Assembly: GCA_018105865.1 (NCBI GenBank)
Contig: CM030840.1
Coordinates: 6,888,006-6,952,005 of the forward strand
Source of the DNA: Metaphire vulgaris
Taxonomy: Eukaryota; Annelida; Clitellata; Crassiclitellata; Megascolecidae
Direction: 5' to 3'
DNA length: 64,000 bases
Position numbers and translations under genes: made by a program. This document shows, piece by piece, positions 1 through 10,400 of the stretch (positions are counted from its first letter, which is position 1; each line of letters begins with the position of its first letter). The notes under the pieces were generated by a model that was given only the letters and a program-made list of their open reading frames with translations, was not told where the DNA came from and ran no database searches.

Positions 1-75
1 TGTGTGAAAACCACTGTAGTAACTCCTCCACATTCAATAACCTAGTTTTCCGTGATAGCCTTTGAATTATACTGG
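1..75 (-). mobile_element. CR1-like LINE 3' end fragment
   Basis: The first bases (tgtgtgaaaaccactgtagt) and the following stretch match the 3' part of the LINE at 28895-28960, including cattcaataacctagttt and gatagcctttgaat. Only the end is inside the window. Confidence 0.6.
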
Positions 76-247
76 ATCCTTCGATGGCTCAATGCTATCT
101 AGAGACGAGCCTTCCACCCTGGCTCGATCCCGGAGAGCGGAGATTGTGTGTTTCTGGCATTCACGTGTCTACTGGCGCGGAAGTGAACATTAATAATTAT
201 AATGTGTGCGTGACGCTTTAGGCTGATGGTCAGTACGATATTATAAT

Positions 248-638
248 CAGGTCCGCAGAGAGAATTTCCGGGCCCCTGTGCAAAAAATAGTCACGGACCC
301 ATGATCTGACAAGTGTGTGAGAAAGTGCTGATGACCTTTTTTGCTTGTCAGTCTTTTGTAAATCGGAATTCCGGGTACCAGTAACAAACGCAAGTGTGAA
401 AAAGTGTTGATGACCTTTTTACTGCTCGGTTCTTTCTAGGGGATTACTTAGCATGATCGACCCGGGCCCCCTGACATTCGCCGGGTCCCTGTTCTCCTAA
501 CGCGAAGATGACCTTTTTCCCTTTGCCAGTCTTTTTCAAGGTTCAGGCTATTGTTAATAAATCATCATCACCCGACCCGGGCCCCCTGCAGGCGCCGGAC
601 CCTGTGCAATTGCCCTTTGCTTCCTCTCGACGGCCCTG
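248..638. mobile_element. hAT-like non-autonomous element
   Basis: Ends CAGGTCCGCAGAGAGAA and TTCCTCTCGACGGCCCTG form an imperfect inverted repeat. Flanks attataat and cttataat are a 7/8 target duplication. The inside contains three copies of a gatgacctttttt motif with (g/c)tcagtctttt. Confidence 0.65.
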
Positions 639-815
639 CTTATAATATCAAAGCGCCATATAAAATGAACACTTACATTATTCAATTGTAGCGTTGAAGA
701 TCCACATCAGTCATCAATGTAAGAAGACGCTCGATAAACTAGGAGGATATGTAACTGAAGAGAGAGGAGTTGTAGAACTGAAGGTAATGAGGATGTCTGT
801 AATTAGGCCTAAAGA

Positions 816-992
816 CAGTGTTTTATACAGGTCTGTTAGGAGGAGATGATCCCCATACCTCAAAATTCTCTCCCAAATCCCAGCACTTACACAAATTTTG
901 CATTGAACTGTGTTCTTCCAACCAAGTCGATTTTCCCACGAAAGCCTCAATTCCCCCCCCCCCCGAAGGCCTGGAGTCTGGATAAAACACTG
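816..992. mobile_element. hAT-like MITE, CAGTGTTTTAT family
   Basis: Inverted ends CAGTGTTTTATACAG and TGGATAAAACACTG. Related copies lie at 36652-36858 and 51220-51405. The target duplication is not clean here. Confidence 0.6.
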
Positions 993-1915
993 CAGGCTAA
1001 AGAAAACTAACAGTTAAGGCATTATGTCAGCATTCTTAATTACCTTATCTTGTACATAGTACACTATAGGCCTATATTAGATAGTTTGGGTCTAATGAAG
1101 TGACCTGAAAAAGATATTTTCTTTGCACGGAATAGTTTTACTTGTGCCAATCTTGCAGTAGCTGCTTTAAATAGACTACTTTAAAATTTTATTGAAAGGT
1201 TTTCTTTCAGGGTGGAATATTTTTTTAGTAAATCGAGAAACGCAAAGCAGAATTTAGAAAACATTTTCCAAATGGTCAATTTACTGCATGCTAATTACTA
1301 GAATTTTTAGATCATATTTAGACAACATGTTTGAAGGTTCACACTTAGACGAAGGCGTTGACAAAATTTTACCCTCGATTCTGACGTGATTCTGTTTTGT
1401 AGGGGAAAGGAGAGATGATCACTTATTGGCTACTACAGGATTCGAGAAATGTTTCTGAATCGGACTGTTGCTAATCTAGAGTCTTTTCTCATCACAATAA
1501 CTGCCATGTCCTGCAGCCACAAAGGACTCAGTGGTTCTGTTTCTCTTTGCATTGGATCAATAATTATTCTGCCTGCGAAGCGTCACTTCCGTTTTGCATC
1601 TCCACCTGACTGACGTCACCGACAATGCCAGAAATCGTTATCATCGTAATTTTTCGACAGGTGGCGTACTCTGCTGTAAAATGACGTCATTTTCCAATTC
1701 CATTGAAGATTAGGCCTATAAAAGCGAAACAGCTAACAGCACGTCCGGAGCATGCGATTCTGACGAGCAACAACTCATTTCTTGGTCCCCATCAACATTT
1801 AGACACCAGCTGTTAATAGCGAGAGAACCAGAAGTTTGTAGGCATATGCGGTCAGTTAGATGTAATTCAACAGTATTCTACTCTGTCGTTGCGAGTCACG
1901 CGGATAGCTAGTCAG

Positions 1916-2101
1916 CAGTGGCGGCTCTAGGATTTGGCAAGTGGGGGGCCGTTGGGGTGGCAACTTCTAATCACGGGGGGCCAACCATTTGTTGTTTAAT
2001 GTATGTAGCATTAAGTATAGGGTCCCAACTGGGAGGCACTGGGGGGCCAGACACTCAATAGGGGGCACGGGCCTCTCTGCCCCCCGGTGGAGCCGCCACT
2101 A
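1916..2101. mobile_element. hAT MITE with perfect 8-bp target duplication
   Basis: Ends CAGTGGCGGCTC and GAGCCGCCACTA, flanked on both sides by ctagtcag. G-rich interior (gggggcc repeats). A near-identical relative is at 27280-27463. Confidence 0.85.
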
Positions 2102-2449
2102 CTAGTCAGATATGAATTCGAATTTCGACATTACGCAAATTCACAAACAGTAAATCGTATGGCATGAGAACTATTAATCGCAAGGCTCAGTGATAGATAT
2201 ACCAGTCGGTCTAGAATTGATAGTGTACAACTTTGAAAACTAAGTTAAAATCTCCGGATAGAGAACAAAAATCGTGATTCTCTGGAATTATCTAACTCAG
2301 GATTTCCCAAACATTTTGGAGCCGCGACCCACTTCAGCGGTTTTGGATCGCTTCTTTCGCATTTCTCCAAATGAACAGGACTTTTACCGTATGTCGGCAA
2401 GTAATATTTTTCACTGCCCTGCAAACAGTGTGGCGGCAAGGTCACCGCA

Positions 2450-3188
2450 TTAATACTTCTTGATCTATCAGCAGCTTTTGATACTGTGGATCATTCCATC
2501 CTCTTACACCGTCTCCAGCATTGGTTTGGTGTATCTGATTCAGCGCTGCATTGGTTCACTACTTACTTGAGACATCGCACTCAGTCTGTCTGCGCAAATG
2601 GTACTTTTTCATCATCGGCCTATTTAAATTGTGGGGTCCCCCAGGGCTCGGTTCTTGGTCCTCTCTTTTTCACTTTATACACGAATCCTCTTGGTTCATT
2701 ACTGTCAGACCATCGCCTAGATTACCACCTATATGCAGGTGATACTCAGATTATTATTTCATTTGATAAGTCTTCAGCAGAAGCATCATTGGAAACTATT
2801 AAATTTTCTCAAGCATTCTCTCATATTCAGTCCTGGATGGATTCAAATAAATTGCTTTTAAATCCGGCTAAAACTGAATTTCTACTGTTAGACACAAAGC
2901 CCCAGTTCAATAAATTTGACTCTATAAACTCTGTTAAGCTTGGGGATTCGACTATTCCTGTAAGCACTTCTGCACGAGATCTGGGAGTTATTTTTGATTC
3001 CACATTTTCTTTCACAATTCCAGGGCTTTTTTGTGCCGGAGCGAGGCGGAGCGGCGCTCCGGAAAATCCGGACCGCGTTCCGGAAAATCCGAAGACTTTT
3101 TTGCAAAATTAAATTATTAATTAAATAGAAAATTCAGAACTATATCTATCTATCTATACATTGTTGGTATTGTATTGATTATAATCAT

Positions 3189-3239
<51 letters not shown>

Positions 3240-4050
3240 CTAGTAGCTACGTGACTACGTCATATGTTGACAAGTGACTTCCGACTGTTGCGATCCGGAA
3301 AATATTTTTTTACAAAAAAGCCCCGCACAAATCATACAAATAGCATCTGTAAAGTAGCTCACTACCATCTCCGTGATTTGTACCGTATTCGGAAATTTAT
3401 AAATAAATCTGCATTAATGCTCTTGGCAAATGCCTTAGTGTCTAGCCGTCTTGGTTACTGCAACTCCCTTCTCTTTGGCATCTCAAAATCCAACCTGGGC
3501 CTGGCTAAACTCCAACGAGTTCAAATTCACTGGCTCGGGTGGTTTCAAAAACCCCAAAACGTGAACATCTAGCCCCGGCCCGTAAGGGTCTTCATTGGCT
3601 TCCAATTAAAGAAAGAATAGACTTTAAAATCTGTCTTCAGGTATACAAAACACTTTAATATTACAAGGAATCAATAGTTACCTTCTTTCTAAACTTTCTA
3701 TGCAAACAAGCAAATACTCGACCAGATCCTCGTCTGCAGTAGTTCTCTCCCTGTCCCATACTCGAACAGTTCTTGGTTCTCGTGCCTTTTCAGTGGCTGC
3801 CCCAAACTCTGGAACTCATTGCCTTAATATGTGCGCATTGCAAATTCATTACAGATTCTTAGAAAAAGATTAAAACCCATCTTTTTGACCTGGCCTATCC
3901 ACCATAGACTGTCACCCGTTTGCCTGGCCGGATACCCTGGATTTGACCTGGACCCTTAATTATTTGGATGTGGCGTGCTATCGGTTGATGCTCCTGTGCA
4001 TTATGAAGTGGCGCTATAGAAGTTTAAGATTAGATTAGATTAGAGTGTTG
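2450..4050 (+). mobile_element. L2-like LINE, reverse transcriptase to 3' tail
   Basis: Reading frame LLDLSAAFDTVDHSILLHRL, then GVPQGSVLGPLFFTLYTNPL, then HLYAGDTQI, then a 3' end with L2 features (LHWLPIK block, gcgctatagaagttt and a (GATTA)n tail). The catalytic Y-A-D-D is Y-A-G-D, so it is dead. A hAT MITE (3021-3325) interrupts it, and frameshifts follow. The 5' part is missing. Confidence 0.85.
3021..3325. mobile_element. hAT MITE inside the L2 element
   Basis: Ends CAGGGCTTTTTTG and AAAAAAGCCCCG with flanks cacaattc and cacaaatc (7/8). Interior holds repeated ccggaaaatccg, an AT-rich core, (TA)n and a (GT)n run at 3201-3236. Confidence 0.7.
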
Positions 4051-4051
4051 C

Positions 4052-4560
4052 CAGATTGGCTAGTTTAAGGCCTACAGCCAAATTTGGCTAGTTTACAAAA
4101 ATTTTGGCCGGCAATTTTTCGTGTGCGATTTCTTTGGCTGTATCCTAACATACTTGTGGGTTATTTTGGCTATTTTTAGGTTGCATGTCCGCTGCTTCGC
4201 TTTAAAATTCTCTTTTAGGTGATTTAGATAAATTAGATTTCGGAAAACACAGCACTTATTGTCGTAGTTCTATGTAGTAAGTTGTAGCATAGTGCTATAT
4301 AACGTTTTTTGGTGAGTTGTAAGTGTAGTGGAAGGGTTAGGGTTAGGGTTGACTGCTTTTGCAACTTTTGGCTATATTTTGGCAATTTTCTGTTAAAGTT
4401 TCTGGGCAACAAATTTTTTTCTTCGCATGATAAAAAAAGAAGTTTCCACTATCAACCGCCCGGTATCGCTTTTGGGCGGGTTATCTTTGCATTTTGGCTA
4501 TTTTCACACGACGCTTTGGCGAGAAACATTTTTTGGCCGTGGCACACTGCCTGCAAATCA
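4052..4560. other. Probable DNA-transposon remnant with ttttggct repeats
   Basis: Contains many ttttggc/gccaaa words, with gtgttgccagattggc at one side and ggccgtggcacactg at the other, which resemble CAGTGTTGCCA-type hAT ends. No clear target duplication. A short agggtta run (4335-4352) has three telomere-like units. Confidence 0.3.
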
Positions 4561-4570
4561 TAGATTTATT

Positions 4571-4683
4571 ATAATACACCAGATGCCGTCTATCTATGGC
4601 AAAGTCAGGCCAAAGTTGAAGCCTGTTTGCATGGATGGTGTGTCAAGAAATGTTTACCCCGCAGATATCTTGAAGACCTCATA
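4571..4683 (+). other. Coding-like segment duplicated in inverted orientation
   Basis: Reads KVRPKLKPVCMDGVSRNVYP then ADILKTS and a stop. A relative on the minus strand, split by the hAT element at 6635-7174, reads KVRPVCIDGVSRNVYPAEIL. Differences are largely at third codon positions. I do not recognise the protein. Confidence 0.35.
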
Positions 4684-4779
4684 ATTCTTTAGCGCTATCA
4701 TATTTATTTGAGAGCAGCGCCTACTTAGATATGGACGACGTCACCGCTTTAATATGGTGTACCATAGTTAAGTAAAAAG

Positions 4780-6235
4780 TAAGTAAGTAAGTAAAATCTC
4801 GTTAATTTCTAAAGCGCTTTCAAAAGATGCACCGAAGTAGCTCCTTATTCCTACGCGCTCAATCTCAAATGAAGTAGCTATAGCCAAAGGTGGGTCATTC
4901 ATGCCGGGTCATTTAATCAAAAGGGCAAGTGGGCAGGATGCTATAGCTATGGAGGAAATGATTTTATAAAGAGAAATGGTTTTAGTTTAGAAAGAAAAAC
5001 ATGAGGAGATGTTGCAAGAAGGGGAGAAAATTGTGACTCAGAGTTTGTTATTTGGCTTTGATGTAGACAGCGAAGGGATATTGGAATTGAGTTCCAAAGC
5101 TCAGGTGCCGCATATGAAAAAAAGCACGATTGCAAATTTTGAGAGATGATTGATTCAGAGGTCGAAGGAGAGTTACATGTGAAGAGGATCTAGTAGATCC
5201 AGGTTGTTGTGGAATTATCAGATTTCTTAGGTAGACTGGTTTTGATGTATGAAGTGAGTTATAAGTCATCGATATTATTTTATATTCAATGCGTTCTGTT
5301 ATTTTGAGCCAGTGGAGAGATTTGAGTAATGGTGTAATGTGGCAAAATTTAGGCGATTTAGTTACTGCACGAGCTAAGGCATTTTGAATCGATTGGCGTT
5401 TACATATGGAAGCCTTTGGAAGATTGTGAAACAGTGAGTTGCAGTAGTCTAACTTAGAGTGAACTATTGAAGTGGCAATAGTGGAAGCAGTTTTAATATC
5501 AAGGTAGGGACGAAGGCGACGTAGATCACGAATGTGAGCATAACAGGTTTTTGATAGTTGAGATATGTGAGCTTCAAAATTTAGGGAGGAGTCAAAAGTA
5601 AATCCAAGATTTTTGCAGTTGGAACAGGGTTATTATTGTATCTGGGGCTAAAATCAGTGTGGGATTTTCAATTTTTTCAGTTGTTGTGGCAGTCCAAATA
5701 AGAGAAATTCTGTTTTGGAGGGATTGAGGGCAAGGAGATTAGCTGACATCCACGATGAGATTGACAAAAATGCTGATTCTAGTTCAGAGATTGATGCCTT
5801 AAAGGAAGATGGAGTAAACGAAAGAAATAATTGAGTGTCATCTGCATAAAGTTGATGATTCAATTTGAGAGAGTTGATTAAGGATGACAGTGGGGTAGTG
5901 TAGAGACTGAACAAAACCGGTCCAAGGACAGATCCTTGTGGTACTCCATAGTATAGATCGGAAGGTGATGAAGTTTGATTCTGGCATGAAACTTGAAAGG
6001 ATCTAGATTGGAGATAGGATTGGAACCAGCGGTGAGCTACAGAAGATATTCCAAACCAGAGGGAAAGGCGTTTCAGTAGGATTTTGTGATCTATAGTATC
6101 AAAGGCAGCAGAAAGATCAAGGAGACAGAGACCAGTAACTCGTTGAGAGCCAATGGCAGTGAGGAGTTTGTCATAAATGTATGTGAGGACGGTTTCTGTT
6201 GAATGATGTTTTGTATAAGCGGATTGGTTGCTTTA
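4780..6235 (-). mobile_element. L2-like LINE, 3' half, antisense
   Basis: Minus strand reads FSLYTTPLSSLINSLKLNHQ then LYADDTQLFLSF (intact YADD box), then MSANLLALNPSKTEFLLFG, and at the 3' end a LWNSIP-type motif and gcgcttt followed by (TAAG)n. Several frameshifts and stops. At 6060-6180 the code for AAFDTIDH lies in antisense (tctatagtatcaaaggcagc). Confidence 0.85.
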
Positions 6236-6557
6236 AATGTGTTCCGTTTGATCTTTTACTCATCTTTTCCACAATTCTTATTCGTGCCAATTGATTTCCG
6301 AATATAAATACTATAATCGTATCGTAAAAGTAGATCTTTAGGTCGATTATTAGTTGAGTTTGAAGCCGTTTTGTGCAGTGCTGATTTATACGACTATAAG
6401 CCCATGTTACTATGTGACCTATGTCTATGTAATTTTCGAAGGCTTATTTGCGGCAGCGACTGCGCAACGTCGCGGCTATTCGCATAAATCAGACGATCAA
6501 TTACACAATATTTAAACAACTAGTCCACATTAAGTAAGTTAAACGGCTAAACGATAT

Positions 6558-6634
6558 CCGTTCCAACAGTGTACCAAATTTTTCAAGATTTCAGCGGGAT
6601 AAACATTTCTTGACACACCATCAATGCAAACTGG
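6558..6634 (-). other. Inverted partner of the segment at 4571
   Basis: Minus strand reads CIDGVSRNVYPAEILKNLV. It continues across the hAT insertion into 7175-7240 (WYQKVRPV...). Its distance from the IFT46 start is under 700 bp including the insertion, and about 200 bp without it. It could be the first exon of a divergent neighbour gene or a decayed copy. Confidence 0.35.
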
Positions 6635-7174
6635 TAGGGCTGCGCCGAGTAACTCGAGTAACGCGAGTATTCGACTCCAAATTGGAGTCGAGTAATTTTT
6701 TTGGAGTCGAGTACTCGCATAGAATAACTAAACAATGAATAGAATAGATAAATAAAGAATTACCAAAGGATTTCATTAAAATTTGGCCTACCGTTATTTG
6801 TTACAAATAATTAATTATTAATCAGTCTTATTTAGGTTATTCTTATTCGTTATGTCCCAGCTAGTTATGATGTTATCCACAGTGGGCCAACTCTAGTGAA
6901 GACCTCATATTTTTGCCCGTACCGGTAAAATAGTTTCTGATCTGTAACTTCTGTTATACTAAATTTGAAAACGCTTGAATATATGAAAAATTGATATGTA
7001 ACTGTATATAATGTTCTGCTTTGGTTAAATGAGGGCCATGAGGCAAATAATAAGCATTATGTGACGTGTAACGTTTGTAAATCATGTACTTCCGGTTTTA
7101 CGCGAGTACTCGAGTACTCGCAAAGCTACTCGACTCCTACTCGACTCCTAAACTACTCGGTTAGCGCAGCCCTA
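6635..7174. mobile_element. hAT element with perfect 8-bp target duplication
   Basis: Ends TAGGGCTGCGC and GCGCAGCCCTA, flanked by caaactgg on both sides. Subterminal gagtactcg/cgagtact palindromes are numerous at both ends; the core is AT-rich with no transposase. Confidence 0.9.
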
Positions 7175-7355
7175 CAAACTGGCCTCACTTTCTGATACCA
7201 TAGACTCTGTCTTGTGATATTAAAGTCTATGCTGCAAATGTTTTCCATTTTGTGCGAAATATATCGTCGCTCTTGGTTACGCAGACGGCGTTCGTTCAGA
7301 TTTTATAAATAAGAATTAAATTTCAACTTCGCTTAAAAGTTCTTATCGACTAAGA

Positions 7356-7403
7356 ATGGCAGACAACGACGACGACTTCAATCTGGACACGGATTTAGAA
7401 AAT
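7356..7403 (+). CDS. IFT46: IFT46 exon 1 (start codon)
   Basis: The ATG at 7356 opens an acidic stretch, MADNDDDFNLDTDLEN, that ends in phase 0 at the donor gttagt. Animal IFT46 proteins also begin MADN and are acid-rich. A (TTA)n microsatellite starts about ten bases into intron 1. The upstream 180 bp (7175-7355) has no TATA box that I can see. A half-site resembling an RFX X-box (ggttacgcag, about 7277) is suggestive only. Confidence 0.75.
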
Positions 7404-7413
7404 GTTAGTATTC

Positions 7414-7486
<73 letters not shown>

Positions 7487-10400
7487 ATCATCATCATCAT
7501 CAAAATCATCATCATTATTTCGATTATTATTAGAAAATGTATTGCTGACTGATTAAACACAATTCAATTGTCATTTCTTCTATTTCAAGCACAATAATAA
7601 TAATGCACTTTTATAGCACCATTTCTAATACTCTAAAGATATCAGTCGATGGTACTTCAAATTCATCAGTAAAAGACCAGGTCATTTCAGAGATCAGTCT
7701 GTGAAAAACAGCAAAGCAGAGGCGGAGCTAGGGTGTCCGGCGCCCGGGGACAAAGCATACTGATGGCGCCCCCTCAACTCGACGAAAATCACAAGAAGTA
7801 AAAAAGGACGCCGTTCTGCCCATTTTGGCGCCCCTTCAGTCTTCATTCAACTTCGCGAATACCCTGCAAGCAAAAAATGGTCATCATCCATAGCGAAACA
7901 TACTACCTTAAACCAATTTTGGCGCCCCCACACCTCGGCGCCCGGGAACATCTGTACCCCCCTGCACCCCCTAGATCCGCCTCTGCAGCAAAGCAAGGCA
8001 ATGGAGGATATGTCAATTTAAAGAGATGGGTGTTTTGTCTAGATTGGAAAATACACAATTCTTTTGGAGATCTGACAGTCTACGGAGAATGATTGCATGA
8101 TCTATTGTATCAAAAGCTGCAGACAAATCCAGTAAAATAAGTGCAGTTACTTTGCCCTTATCCATAGCAGACAAAATATATTCATGAACAGCCAGGAGAG
8201 CAATTGATGGTGTAAATTTATTCTGAATCTTTATGTAGCGCTTTTTGTTCCTTTAAATTAGTTTTCAAACATGTTTTAATTGATTGACTCTTATGCCAAT
8301 CAGATACTGAGTATTGTGTTTTGTGTGACAAAATTGGTCTGGTCTTCATTTTTTCATTTTGTTAAGGTCAAGTTTAGTTATACCGATGATTCTGATGATT
8401 GTCGGTAACTTGCCAGACGTTCGCTGGTAACTTCCGGCAAATGTGGTAATTATTGATGGTTGTCCCAGGCCTAAAGCTTTGCTTTCTGACCTTTTTTTTC
8501 TGGTCACTTCTTTGGCTCGAGAATCGCCACTCATTCTTTACATTTGTGCAGATTGTCAAATATGCCAGTAATAGTCATGTTTACTTTGAGTATAGTAAGA
8601 GTTGCACATTGTTTGACCTAGATATATGAACTGTGTGCTCATAGTTATGAGGGTTAATTTGGTTCACACAGAAAGGTGTATGGTGTCTAGTATGAAGTGT
8701 GTTTTGGAGATTATAGAAAGAAGGATTAAAAATTGAGTAAGAGTCTCTGCTTTTCACCCGTAGAAATTTGATGTGACGAAGAGGTTTCTCAACCATTTTT
8801 GTGTCACAATTGTTTAAGGCTATTTGCAACATTTGAATCCGTAAAGAAAAATCACAGCTGAAAATCTGCAAAGTTTATTTGCATGTTACTTGTTTTTCAA
8901 TTAATATATTTTAGCCAGTTCAGTTGATCAACATGATAACCACAGTGCACAAAAATCAGCCTTATGATGAAGCAGTTGTTGCTGGTTATGATTATGATGA
9001 AGATGAATATGATGATGAAGAACGCAACACCATCTTGGCAGGATTTGTGCCTAGAAATCCATCTAAGGATGGTGAGAATTGTCATTTATTTTAACGTAAA
9101 TCTAATACAATTGTGCCTCATTTTCTGAAGAATTTGCATTCATGACTTACTTGTTAATACATCTTGGAAACATACTTAGAGTGTAACTGAAGCTAATGGG
9201 ACTGTTTTAGTGACTGCAAACCAATATGGGGAAATATAAATTACAAATTACTGTATGTATAGAATAATTTTGATTTAATGAAACCTCATTCTGATTGCAG
9301 ATCAAATCATTTCAATGGTAACCATGTTACGTGATGGTAGAGAATTGCGCACTGAGGTAAATTTTATGTTTGCTGATTGACCAAGACTTCTCTGTGATGC
9401 ATAGTTGTTTTAATTGTCAGATAGAAGTTTTCTTTGTTGCATTTGATTCAATGAAAAGCTCTTGGAGTCTATTTAAATTTTAAAATAAATTTCCATAAAG
9501 ACACTCTTTATCGACCCACAGGTGCATGTACTTAATGTAGGATTAGGCTTATACTTGATTTCTGTCATGACGTAATAGTAATGAATATTAAGACCTTTTT
9601 TATCACAGACTGCAGTTAATGTTAGGATATGACTGCAGTTCTTAGTTTTGGTAGGGCACACCTTTTACAGCAATGAGAACAATTTTTTGTTATTTTTGTA
9701 AAGTAATTATTGATGTAGAAGCATTCCTGGATGCATCCAAACTGGTTTAATTATCTGCAGTTTATAATTCTCTCAGATATCTTCAATGGTTATGAGGTTA
9801 TGAGCTGTTCAGAGCATCTAAAAGGTTTTTTATTGATTTTCTTTTAACTTAATTTTTATTTACTTCAGCGGATGTTGTCAAGTTGTAATGGTGATGAAGA
9901 CAAGGAAGAATATTCTGACTATGCTGAGGACGAAGATGACGAAAACGAAGAGGACACAGGAGCAGAAGAGGTCGAAGGAAAAATCACATCACTTAGAAAA
10001 GTGTAGGATTTGGACAATATAAAAATTCTTAAAGATATTCAGTAAAGTTGTGAAATTTTTTGAATATATGAATGCAATATACTTCATGAAATTTTTGTCA
10101 TGCATTTTGTCAATCAAAAGCCATAGTCAGTGGTAAGTAGATATTTGAAAATGGTGCTATAGAAGTTACCATTTTGCAGTTTGGAAGACAGCAGCAAAAA
10201 GAACCTGCAAATGCTGAGTAGACCAGCCAACTCAAAGTAACATGTTGATCTAGCAACAAAACCGAAGGGAGAGGAAGGAAATGTTTAGAACTTATAGTAA
10301 TTTGATGACTCCAGTGATGAATGATCATTGTAAAACAAAGTTTTATGCAGCAATAAGCAGCTGTGATTGGTTCGTTTATTCATCACAATTTCAAGACCAA

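Noticed and set aside
714..950. Open frame sharing QCKICVSAG with one at 51146-51415
   Set aside because: The likeness comes from two copies of the CAGTGTTTTAT MITE and is not evidence of a protein.
4335..4352. Internal telomere sequence
   Set aside because: Only three agggtta units; too short to suggest a fusion site.
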